Assembly (NCBI RefSeq): GCF_013149785.1
Contig: NZ_JABEZU010000004.1
Coordinates: forward strand, 21,833 to 85,832
Length of the DNA stretch: 64,000 bases
From: Isoptericola halotolerans
Lineage (GTDB): Bacteria > Actinomycetota > Actinomycetes > Actinomycetales > Cellulomonadaceae
Reading direction: 5' to 3'
The position numbers and the translations under genes were made by a program. The notes beneath the pieces were generated by a model. It was given only the letters and a program-made list of their open reading frames with translations. It did not search any database and had not been told where the DNA came from. Below, piece by piece: positions 45,165 to 52,510 of the stretch. The number at the start of each line of letters is the position of its first letter. The first letter of the stretch is position 1.

Positions 45165-47504
45165 GTGCCCGAGACGCAGGTCCTGGGTTCGCTGCTCCGT
45201 GGCGCCCCGGACGAGGCCATCGCCGACGAGGTGTTCGACCGCATCGTGCGGCTCGTCCACCGCAACCTGGGCGTGCCCTCAGCCTGCTTCGTCGTCCTCG
45301 CCGACGGGCTCCAGTACCTGCCCGGGGCGGTGGGCATGCCCGCGGCGATCCAGCAGGAACGGGCCACGCGGCTCGCCGAGCCCGCGACGGCCCTCGTCGT
45401 GGCCGAGCGGTCGGCGTTCGTGATCGACGACACGGACAACGACCCTCGCTTCAGCCGCCGCTTCGTCGCTCAGGAGCTCGCGGCCCGCGCCGTCGCGGGC
45501 TACCCCGTCGAGGACGGCCGGGGCACCGTCGTCGGCGCGCTGTGGGCGATCGACACGACGCCCCGGCGGTGGACCGACGACGAGCTCGCCACCCTCGGCG
45601 ACCTGGCGGCCTCCTGCTCCGGAGAGCTCCGGCTGCGTGCGGAGCGCGAACGGGCCCGTCGCGCCGAGCAGGTCGCCTTCCGCGCCCACCAGCGAGCGCA
45701 GTTCCTCCTCGGGCTCTCCGAGCAGTTCGCCGGGGTGACCACCCTCGAGGAGGTGGAGGAGACCATCGCCCAGGTGGTCGGCACCGGGATGGGGGCTCGC
45801 TGGTGCTCCCTCGCCCTCGTCGACGCCGACCGGCGGCACCTGCGCTACGTGACGGTCGGGCACCAGGAGCCCGGCTTCCCGGACGCCATGCGCTCGACCC
45901 GCCTCGACGCACCCCGGCCGGACACCGCCGTCGTCGCCGAGCGCCGGACCCTCTTCTACCGCGACCAGCAGGAGATGAGCGAGGCCTACCCGGCGATGGC
46001 CGGCGTGGGCCTCATGTCCGCGGGAGCCCGGTCCTTCCTGCCCGTCATGACCGACGACGACGTGATCGGCGTGGTCATCTGCGTGTGGGAGGAGACCCGG
46101 GAGCACGACGCCGGCACCGCGGCCCTGGAGACGACCCTCAGCCGGTACGTGGCGATGGCGCTGGAGCGGGTGGCGCTGCTCGAGGCCCGACGCCGGGTGG
46201 CGACGACGCTGCAGGAGTCCCTGCTCTCCGAGGCCCCGGACGTGGCGCACCTGGACATCGCCACGACGTACGCTCCCGCCGCCCGCACCGACCAGGTCGG
46301 CGGGGACTGGTACGACGCCGTGGTGCGCGACGAGCGCACGGCCGTGCTGACCATCGGGGACGTCACCGGCCACGACGTGAACGCCGCCGCCCAGATGGGC
46401 CAGCTCCGCTCGATGCTGCGAGCGCTCGCCTGGAGCCACGACGAGTCCCCCGCCGCGATGCTGTCGCGTCTCGACCGCGCCAACGCCACGCTCGGCCCGA
46501 ACGCACTGGCGACCGCCGTCGTCGTGCGCCTCGACCACGACGAGCACCCGCAGGGGGACACCGGGCCCGACGGCACACCCGAGCGCGGGTACACCCTGAC
46601 GTGGTCCGACGCCGGGCACCCGCACCCCCTCGTGCTGCGCCGCGACGGCACGGTCGAGCGGCTGGACGCCCGCACCGACATGCTGCTCGGCATCGACCCG
46701 GACACCGAGCGTCACGACCACGTCACGCGGCTGCTGCCCGGTGACACCCTCCTGCTCTACACCGACGGGCTCGTGGAACGGCGCGGTGTCATGGTCGCGG
46801 ACCGCGTCTGCGACCTCGTCCAGGCGCTGGCGGACACCCACGGGGAGGCGACGGCGGCGCTGCCGCGGGCGCTCGTGCGACGGCTCGTGGGGCGGTCCCA
46901 GCGCGACGACGTCGCCGTGCTCGCGGCCCGTGCCCGCGTCCCGGCGCCCTCCGGGCCGCCCGGGGAGGACGGACCGGCCACGGCGGAGCGCAAGGTCGCC
47001 GAGGACCTCAGCGACCTCGGGCCTGCGCGCCGGTGGGTCGACGACGTGCTCGAGTCGTGCGACGTGGACGCCGAGCAGCGGCGCACGGCGATGCTGCTCG
47101 CCAGCGAGGTCCTCACCAACGCCCTCGAGCACGGGGCGGGGCCGATCGTGGCGACCGTCGAGGTGGACGACCGTCGCCTGCGCGTCGGGGTGCGGGACGG
47201 CTGCACGCGTCCGCCGGTGCTGCGCGCCCCGCAGCCGCAGGACCTCTCCGGCCGCGGCGTGCAGTTCCTCGAGAAGCTGGCCTCCCGGTGGGGGGTGCAG
47301 CAGCACCAGGTCGGCGACGTCGTCGGTCGGCACGCGGCCGTCGGTGCCGGCAAGACGGTGTGGTTCGAGATCGACCGGACGGCGCGCCCGCTGACCGGCA
47401 CGGTCCCGGTGGTGCGGCGCTCGTCCCCCGCCACCAGCTCGGTGCCGCTGGTCGAGAGGGTGCTGCCGTGGACGCGCGACGAGGCGCGCCGTCGCCGGAC
47501 CTGA
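45165..47504 (+). CDS. GAF-GAF-PP2C (SpoIIE) phosphatase with C-terminal HATPase
   Basis: A 779-residue cytoplasmic signalling protein. Two GAF-like sensors occupy ~10-160 and ~185-345. The PP2C/RsbU-type phosphatase (~350-590) has GGDWYDAVVRDERTAVLTIGDVTGHD, LLLYTDGLVERRG and the C-terminal DDVAVLAAR metal Asp pair. A HATPase_c/RsbW-like module (~620-740) has LLASEVLTNALEHGAGPI and GRGVQFLEKLASRWG. One chain thus joins a partner-switching phosphatase and an anti-sigma-type kinase, normally separate. The targets are not encoded nearby, but a SigG-like sigma factor follows 41 bp downstream. Confidence 0.9.
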   Translation: MPETQVLGSLLRGAPDEAIADEVFDRIVRLVHRNLGVPSACFVVLADGLQYLPGAVGMPAAIQQERATRLAEPATALVVAERSAFVIDDTDNDPRFSRRFVAQELAARAVAGYPVEDGRGTVVGALWAIDTTPRRWTDDELATLGDLAASCSGELRLRAERERARRAEQVAFRAHQRAQFLLGLSEQFAGVTTLEEVEETIAQVVGTGMGARWCSLALVDADRRHLRYVTVGHQEPGFPDAMRSTRLDAPRPDTAVVAERRTLFYRDQQEMSEAYPAMAGVGLMSAGARSFLPVMTDDDVIGVVICVWEETREHDAGTAALETTLSRYVAMALERVALLEARRRVATTLQESLLSEAPDVAHLDIATTYAPAARTDQVGGDWYDAVVRDERTAVLTIGDVTGHDVNAAAQMGQLRSMLRALAWSHDESPAAMLSRLDRANATLGPNALATAVVVRLDHDEHPQGDTGPDGTPERGYTLTWSDAGHPHPLVLRRDGTVERLDARTDMLLGIDPDTERHDHVTRLLPGDTLLLYTDGLVERRGVMVADRVCDLVQALADTHGEATAALPRALVRRLVGRSQRDDVAVLAARARVPAPSGPPGEDGPATAERKVAEDLSDLGPARRWVDDVLESCDVDAEQRRTAMLLASEVLTNALEHGAGPIVATVEVDDRRLRVGVRDGCTRPPVLRAPQPQDLSGRGVQFLEKLASRWGVQQHQVGDVVGRHAAVGAGKTVWFEIDRTARPLTGTVPVVRRSSPATSSVPLVERVLPWTRDEARRRRT

Positions 47505-47532
47505 TCCGCGCGCGGGTGTCGGTACCTCGTCC

Positions 47533-47538
47533 TACCGT
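47533..47538 (+). promoter_or_regulatory. -10 box TACCGT, leaderless, for the SigG-like gene
   Basis: TACCGT, 7 nt, then ATG. The gene thus has its own promoter despite lying 41 bp behind the GAF/PP2C gene. Confidence 0.55.
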
Positions 47539-47545
47539 GGAGAGC

Positions 47546-48547
47546 ATGACGCAGACCGTCACGGACCTGGGCGACGCGCCCGACGTCGGCGCACAGCTCG
47601 AGCAGTACCGCCGCGAGCTCACCGGCTACTGCTACCGCATGCTCGGCGGCGCGGGCGGCGCGGACGACGCCGTGCAGGAGACGATGCTGCGCGCCTGGCG
47701 TGGCTTCGACCGCTTCGAGGGGCGGTCGTCGCTGCGGTCCTGGCTGTACCGGATCGCGACCAACGTGTGCTTCGACGCGTTGGCGGCGTCCAAGCGGCGT
47801 GAGCGGCCGATGGGCATCGGAGGGCCGCAGCCGGCCGAGATCGAGTACTTCGGCGAGACCCTGGCCGAGGAACGCTGGGTGGAGCCGGTGCCCGACGACG
47901 CCGTGCTGCCCCGCGAGGGCGACCCGGCCGACATGGCGATCGGGCGGGAGTCGGTCCGGCTCGCCTTCGTCGCCGCGCTGCAGTACCTGCCCCCGCGGCA
48001 GCGGGCGGTGCTGCTCCTCCGCGAGGTCCTGCGGTGGTCGGCGGCCGAGACCGCCACGCTGCTGGGCACGACCGTCGCCTCGGTGAACAGCGCGTTGCAG
48101 CGCGCCCGCGCCACCCTCGGCGACCGCGCCCTGGACCGCGACGAGTCGCGCTGGGGCACGGTCGACGACGACCTCCTGGAGCGCTACCTCGACGCGTTCG
48201 AGCGCTACGACATGGAGGCGCTCGTCGGTCTGCTGCGCGAGGACGCCGTGCTCAACATGCCGCCGTACACCCTGTGGGTCTCGGGGCCCCGGGAGATCGC
48301 ACGCTGGATGCTCGGGCCGGGGCACGAGTGTCGGGGGTCGCGGTGCCTGCGGGTGCGCGCCAACGGCTCGATGGCGTTCGGGCAGTACCGTGCTGCGCCC
48401 GACGGCGGGTGGACGCCCTGGGCGCTGGTGGTGCTGGAGGACGACGGCGCCGGCCGGGTCACGGGCATCACCGCGTTCCTCGACACGGCGACGTGGTTCC
48501 CGCGGTTCGGGCTGCCGGACCGACTGCCCACCGAACCGGCGACGTAG
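47546..48547 (+). CDS. ECF sigma factor with C-terminal SnoaL-like domain (SigG type)
   Basis: A 333-residue sigma factor. Region 2 is RRELTGYCYRMLGGAGGADDAVQETMLRAWRGFDRFEGRSSLRSWLYRIATN. Region 4 is LPPRQRAVLLLREVLRWSAAETATLLGTTVASVNSALQRAR. Residues ~205-333 form a SnoaL/NTF2-like domain (DDDLLERYLDAFERYDMEAL), as in SigJ/SigG factors, where this extension replaces or supports an anti-sigma factor. Such proteins answer to oxidative or DNA damage in mycobacteria. No dedicated anti-sigma gene is adjacent. Confidence 0.9.
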   Translation: MTQTVTDLGDAPDVGAQLEQYRRELTGYCYRMLGGAGGADDAVQETMLRAWRGFDRFEGRSSLRSWLYRIATNVCFDALAASKRRERPMGIGGPQPAEIEYFGETLAEERWVEPVPDDAVLPREGDPADMAIGRESVRLAFVAALQYLPPRQRAVLLLREVLRWSAAETATLLGTTVASVNSALQRARATLGDRALDRDESRWGTVDDDLLERYLDAFERYDMEALVGLLREDAVLNMPPYTLWVSGPREIARWMLGPGHECRGSRCLRVRANGSMAFGQYRAAPDGGWTPWALVVLEDDGAGRVTGITAFLDTATWFPRFGLPDRLPTEPAT

Positions 48548-48570
48548 CGCCGGTCCGCGATGATGGGGCG

Positions 48571-49014
48571 GTGACCGCGACCCGTGCCCCGCACCGTGAC
48601 CCGGCCCTGCTCGGGCTCGTCGCGCTCGGTGGCGCTGCCGGGTCGGCGGCGCGGTACGTGGTGGCCCTGGTGCTGCCGACACAGGCCGGGGGCTGGCCCT
48701 GGGCCACGTTCACGGTGAACCTGGTCGGTGCGTTCGCCCTGGGCTGGCTCCTCGAGGCGCTCGCACGGCACGGTCCTGAGACGGACCGGCGCCGTCGGCT
48801 GCGGCTGTTCGCCGGCACCGGTGTGCTCGGTGGGTTCACCACCTACTCGGCGCTGGCCCTGGACGTCGAGACGCTCCTGGCCGACGGACAGTGGCCGACG
48901 GCGGCGGCCTACGCCGGGGCGACGCTCCTGCTCGGGCTCGTCGCTGCGCTGCTGGGCGTGCTGCTCGGTCTGCGGGCGTCCGGCTCGGGCCGGCGGGCGC
49001 GAGGTGACCGATGA
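48571..49014 (+). CDS. crcB: CrcB/FluC fluoride channel subunit 1
   Basis: A 147-residue four-helix membrane protein. LLGLVALGGAAGSAARYVVAL begins it, ATFTVNLVGAFALGWLLE carries the conserved Asn, and GVLGGFTTYSALALDVE the pore signature. Fluc channels export F- as dual-topology dimers; in many actinobacteria two homologous subunits form heterodimers. A second copy follows immediately with a 4-nt overlap, fitting that model. The GTG start has a GATGAT box 6 nt upstream. Confidence 0.93.
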   Translation: MTATRAPHRDPALLGLVALGGAAGSAARYVVALVLPTQAGGWPWATFTVNLVGAFALGWLLEALARHGPETDRRRRLRLFAGTGVLGGFTTYSALALDVETLLADGQWPTAAAYAGATLLLGLVAALLGVLLGLRASGSGRRARGDR

Positions 49015-49412
49015 GCGGCACCGTGCACCCCTTGCTGGGTGCGCTGCTGGTCGGGGTCGGCGGCGGGCTGGGTGCGGCCGCCCGGTTCTGGGTCGCCGAC
49101 GGCATCAAGGCCCGCCGTCCGAACGGCTTCCCGTGGGGGACCTGGATCGTCAACGCCGTCGGTTCCTTGCTGATCGGCCTGCTGACGGGCTGGCTCGTCC
49201 TCGCCGACGGGAACGAGCCGTGGCGGCTGCTGCTCGCGGTCGGCCTCTGCGGCGGCTTCACCACCTTCTCGACCGCGACCGTGGAGACGGTGACGATGTT
49301 CCGTGGCGGTCGGCACGTCGCGGCCGTGCTGCACTCGGTGAGCACGCTGGCCGTGTCGGTGCTCGCCGCCGTCGTCGGCATCGTCCTGACCAGCGCGCTC
49401 ATGGGAGGGTGA
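49011..49412 (+). CDS. crcB: CrcB/FluC fluoride channel subunit 2
   Basis: A 133-residue four-helix protein. GALLVGVGGGLGAAARFWVADG, WIVNAVGSLLIGLLTGWL and LCGGFTTFSTATVETV repeat the subunit-1 motifs in diverged form. It overlaps the first crcB by ATGA, so equal synthesis and heterodimer assembly are expected. Fluoride riboswitch motifs were looked for upstream of 48571 and not found; the promoter appears leaderless. Confidence 0.93.
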   Translation: MSGTVHPLLGALLVGVGGGLGAAARFWVADGIKARRPNGFPWGTWIVNAVGSLLIGLLTGWLVLADGNEPWRLLLAVGLCGGFTTFSTATVETVTMFRGGRHVAAVLHSVSTLAVSVLAAVVGIVLTSALMGG

Positions 49413-49416
49413 GGAC

Positions 49417-49839
49417 ATGAAGCGCGCGCTGATCGTGGTCCTGGCGCTGCTCGGGACGGTGTCGGTCGCCTCCGGGCTGTCCGGGATCCTCCTCGGACCT
49501 GAGTTCGCACCGGGCGGCGGGCCGACGACCGCCAGCGTGGACAGCGAGTACCGGTTCACGAACGCCTTCTGGCTCGCCGGGGGCATCGCCCTGTGGTGGT
49601 CGCTGCGCCGGCCGGGTGAGCGGGCGTCGACGACGCGGGTGGTGCTGGCCGTCGCCTTCCTCGGCGGGCTGGCGCGACTGGTCTCGGTCGCGGCCGTCGG
49701 GTGGCCGCACCCGGTGTTCGTCGGGACACTGGCTCTCGAGCTCGTCGTCGTGCCCGTGATCGTCTGGTGGCACGTGCGGGTCTTCGACGGTGCTCGACGG
49801 CCCGGGGCCCGCACTCCGGTCCCTGACGGTTCCGCCTGA
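49417..49839 (+). CDS. DUF4345 family membrane protein
   Basis: A 140-residue protein with four helices: ALIVVLALLGTVSVASGLSGI, the FTNAFWLAGGIALWWSL region with a conserved FW pair, then two more (VVLAVAFLGGLARLVSVAAVG; VFVGTLALELVVVPVIVWW). The FRFxNAFW-type motif is what I recognise for DUF4345. It is 4 bp behind crcB2 and probably co-transcribed. Role unknown. Confidence 0.82.
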   Translation: MKRALIVVLALLGTVSVASGLSGILLGPEFAPGGGPTTASVDSEYRFTNAFWLAGGIALWWSLRRPGERASTTRVVLAVAFLGGLARLVSVAAVGWPHPVFVGTLALELVVVPVIVWWHVRVFDGARRPGARTPVPDGSA

Positions 49840-49851
49840 GAGGCTAGGCCC

Positions 49852-50856
49852 ATGCGCCTGATGCTGCTAGACACCGCGTCGCTCTACTTCCGGGCCTACT
49901 TCGGCCTGCCCGGGTCCCTGCGCTCCCCCGACGGGCAGCCCGTCAACGCGGTGCGCGGCCTGCTCGACATGATCGCGTTCCTCGTCACCGAGCACCGGCC
50001 CGACCGGCTCGTGGCCTGCTGGGACGACGACTGGCGCCCCGCGTTCCGGGTGGACGCGATCAGCTCGTACAAGGAGCACCGGGTCGCCGAGCGACGCGAC
50101 GACGGCCCCGACGTCGAGGAGGTCCCGGCCGACCTCGTCCCCCAGGTGCCCGTCATCGTGGAGGTGCTGGCCGCGCTCGGCATCGCACGGGTCGGTGCCC
50201 CGGGATTCGAGGCGGACGACGTGATCGGCACGCTGGTCGCCCGGGAGCTCGCCGCGGGTGCCGCACCCCGGGCCGACGACGGCGCACCCCCGGCCGCGCC
50301 GTCGGGCGCCGGCCCGCAGGTCGCCGTCGTCACGGGCGACCGCGACCTCTTCCAGCTCGTGGACGACGCCGCGGGGGTGGTGGTGCTCTACCCCGCCCGT
50401 GGGGTGCGCGACCCGGACGTCGTCGACCAGGCGCTCCTCGCGGAGAAGTACGGCGTGCCGACCGGCGACGCCTACGCCGAGATGGCCGTCCTGCGCGGCG
50501 ACCCGTCCGACGGGCTCCCGGGAGTGCGCGGCATCGGCGAGAAGACGGCCGCGAAGCTGCTCGCGACGTTCGGCTCCCTGGACGGCGTGCTCGACGCCGC
50601 AGCGACCGGGGCGAAGGGGATCAGCCCCACCCAGCGGACGAGACTCGCCGAGGCGGCCGACTACCTGGCGGTGGCTCCCGCCGTCGTACAGGTCGCGGCG
50701 GACGCCCCGGTCGGAACGTTCGACGACACGCTGCCGGCTGCGCCGCGTGATCCAGCGGCGCTCGACGCGCTCGCCAGCCGTTGGGGCATCCGCTCCAGCG
50801 TGGACCGGGTGCTGACCGCACTGGACGCCGGTCCCAGCGCACCGAGGGTCACGTGA
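49852..50856 (+). CDS. 5'-3' exonuclease (PolA N-terminal/FEN family)
   Basis: A 334-residue FEN-like nuclease. It starts LMLLDTASLYFRAYFGLP, the N-terminal metal Asp region. The clamp helix includes FRVDAISSYKEHRVAERR. Catalytic acidic residues are in FEADDVIGTLVA and VVTGDRDLFQLVDD. The helix-hairpin-helix is GDPSDGLPGVRGIGEKTAAKLLATFG. A Gly/Ala-rich insert (AAGAAPRADDGAPPAAPSGA) lies between two acidic motifs. Unlike PolA it has no polymerase domain. It acts in primer removal or repair flap processing. Its 3' end is overlapped by a lipoprotein remnant on the other strand. Confidence 0.92.
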   Translation: MRLMLLDTASLYFRAYFGLPGSLRSPDGQPVNAVRGLLDMIAFLVTEHRPDRLVACWDDDWRPAFRVDAISSYKEHRVAERRDDGPDVEEVPADLVPQVPVIVEVLAALGIARVGAPGFEADDVIGTLVARELAAGAAPRADDGAPPAAPSGAGPQVAVVTGDRDLFQLVDDAAGVVVLYPARGVRDPDVVDQALLAEKYGVPTGDAYAEMAVLRGDPSDGLPGVRGIGEKTAAKLLATFGSLDGVLDAAATGAKGISPTQRTRLAEAADYLAVAPAVVQVAADAPVGTFDDTLPAAPRDPAALDALASRWGIRSSVDRVLTALDAGPSAPRVT

Positions 50857-50972
50857 CCTTCGAGATCTGTCGCATCGGGGTCGGAGCCCGTCGAACCCGT
50901 GCAGGCCGCCACAGTCACGAGCAGCGGAAACACCACCACGGTGCCGGCCCACCGATGCTCCCTTTCACTCAC
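50857..50972 (-). pseudogene. Truncated lipoprotein gene remnant
   Basis: From GTG at 50972 the frame encodes a convincing lipoprotein signal (EREHRWAGTVVVFPLLVTVAACTGSTGSDPD; lipobox VAAC) and then runs straight into the antisense side of the exonuclease gene until 50661. Only about 38 residues look genuine. The start overlaps the end of the next lipoprotein gene, so it was probably the second gene of a two-lipoprotein operon. Real but truncated, or a short expressed fragment. Confidence 0.55.
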
Positions 50973-51474
50973 GTGCGTAGTCGCTGCACCAGGTTCCAGC
51001 AGGAACAAGGAGCACAGACCAACTCAGGGGCATGGAGCCGGTCGCGTGTCCACTGGTGTAGGTGACGGTGAGAGACGTCTGCAGCGCCTCGTCGAGATCA
51101 TCCGCCCGCAGGGTGACGGCGACGAGGGCGCTGTGATGCGCCGGGATGGTGGCGCCCAGTTCGAACGTGCCGGGCGCGGGTAGCGGTCCGGTCCCCACGG
51201 TGGCGTCGGGCCAGTCCTCGTGGGCCAGTAGCCACTCGACGACCTCGACTCCCTCTGTGGCTGCGTCGATGCCGTCGATGGCAGCGTCATTCGCAGTGGT
51301 GTTCTCTATCGTCTCCCAGGCGAACGAGGCGAGCCCTTCCTCGCTGACCGGGATACACAGTTCGCCGCTTCCGTCCTCGGTGCCGATCGTTCTGAGGGGG
51401 TCCGCTGCGTCGAGCTGTCCGCACCCGGCGATCATCGCGAGGCACGGGAGCGCCACCAGGAGGCGATTCTTCAA
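50965..51474 (-). CDS. Lipoprotein of unknown function in a lower-GC patch
   Basis: A 169-residue lipoprotein starting at TTG (RBS AAGG 4 nt before): MKNRLLVALPCLAMIAGCGQLD, lipobox IAGC. The mature domain (~25-169) seems a single beta-rich fold: GELCIPVSEEGLASFAWETIENTT, AHHSALVAVTLRADD and the C-terminal WSVLLVPAGTWCSDY. Two Cys could pair. No recognised family. Its GC content is around 60 %, well below neighbours above 70 %, suggesting recent acquisition. It overlaps the lipoprotein remnant downstream. Confidence 0.7.
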   Translation of the reverse strand: MKNRLLVALPCLAMIAGCGQLDAADPLRTIGTEDGSGELCIPVSEEGLASFAWETIENTTANDAAIDGIDAATEGVEVVEWLLAHEDWPDATVGTGPLPAPGTFELGATIPAHHSALVAVTLRADDLDEALQTSLTVTYTSGHATGSMPLSWSVLLVPAGTWCSDYARE

Positions 51475-51751
51475 CGTGCCTTCATCACGACACGGGAGGG
51501 CTGCTCGCCTGGGGAACAGCGTTGCGCCAAGGATTCGCGCACATCGTCGTGTCGAAGCTCCAGGGGCCGCACCTGTCGTCACTGTAGGACGGAAACGCGG
51601 TAGGGACCGGCCCGAACCAGAGGTCTGTGAACCCGGCACACCAGCGTCAACGCATCCTGGAGAAACTGACATGTAGCAAAGGCCCTCAGCCGGCAAGACA
51701 CGCAAGAGCTCCGGCGCGGCCGTCCGCGACGAGGGACCCGGGACGACCGGT
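51475..51751. other. 277-bp gap without a gene
   Basis: Lower GC than its surroundings on the left part, normal GC to the right. It presumably holds the promoter of the lipoprotein gene (start 51474). No convincing reading frame, hairpin, tRNA or repeat was found. An ATG-TAG minimal frame at about 51671 is not meaningful. Confidence 0.5.
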
Positions 51752-52510
51752 TCAGCGCTGCAGGGCTGCGGCGGCGGCCGCCGCGACGTGCAGGTCGGTG
51801 ACCTCGTACCCGGAGTCCCCTCCGCCGCCGGGCCCGCCGTCGTCGGACACCGTGCGCTTGGCGGACAGGTGCACGGCGTCGACACCGGTGGCTCGCAGCG
51901 CGGGGACGTCCTCGACACGGACGCCGCCGCCGGCCATGACCTGCACGGCTCCGCCGAGCGGGCCGTGCGCGTGCTCCGCGCAGGCCCGCAGCAGCTCGAG
52001 ACCGTCGGCACAGCGGGCGGCGCCACCGGAGGTGAGGACGCGCGTCACCCCCGCCGCAGCGAGCACGTCGAGGGCGGCGAGCGGGTCGGCGAGGACGTCG
52101 AACGCGCGGTGGAACGTGACCTCGGCACCGTCCGCGGCAGCCACCAGCTCGCGCAGCGCGGCAGCGTCGACCTCGCCCGACGGGGCCAGCGCGCCGACGA
52201 CGACGCCGTGGGCCCCGGCCTGCACGGCCGCGGCGACCTCGCGCACCTGCACGTCGAGCTCGCCAGCGGCCAGGACGAAACCGCCCGGCCGCGGGCGCAC
52301 CAGCACGTGCACCTCCACAGCAGCGCCCGACGGCGGTGCGGCGGCACGCTCGACGGCGGCGGCCAGGAGCCCGGGGCCCGGGGTCACGCCGCCGGTCGCG
52401 CCGAGCGCGGTGCACAGCTCGACACGCAGCGCACCTACCGACGCCGCGACCTCGATGCCCGCGACGTCCTGCACCGCCAGCTCGAGCGCGACCGCGGCGC
52501 CCGTCGCCAT
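51752..52510 (-). CDS. cutC: CutC family protein
   Basis: A 252-residue TIM-barrel protein. The N-terminus LELAVQDVAGIEVAASVGALRVELC is the CutC signature. ATGGVTPGPGLL, GALAPSGEVDAAAL, VTFHRAFDVLADP and LTSGGAA follow as in the family. CutC was linked to copper homeostasis in E. coli, although later work questioned a direct role. Its ATG overlaps the end of ppc (ATGA) and it is co-transcribed with that gene. Near-complete sequence from start to stop. Confidence 0.92.
   Translation of the reverse strand: MATGAAVALELAVQDVAGIEVAASVGALRVELCTALGATGGVTPGPGLLAAAVERAAAPPSGAAVEVHVLVRPRPGGFVLAAGELDVQVREVAAAVQAGAHGVVVGALAPSGEVDAAALRELVAAADGAEVTFHRAFDVLADPLAALDVLAAAGVTRVLTSGGAARCADGLELLRACAEHAHGPLGGAVQVMAGGGVRVEDVPALRATGVDAVHLSAKRTVSDDGGPGGGGDSGYEVTDLHVAAAAAAALQR

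Noticed and set aside
48548..48570. Fluoride riboswitch upstream of crcB
   Set aside because: Only 23 bp separate the sigma-factor stop from the crcB start, and the promoter seems leaderless, so there is no room for an aptamer.
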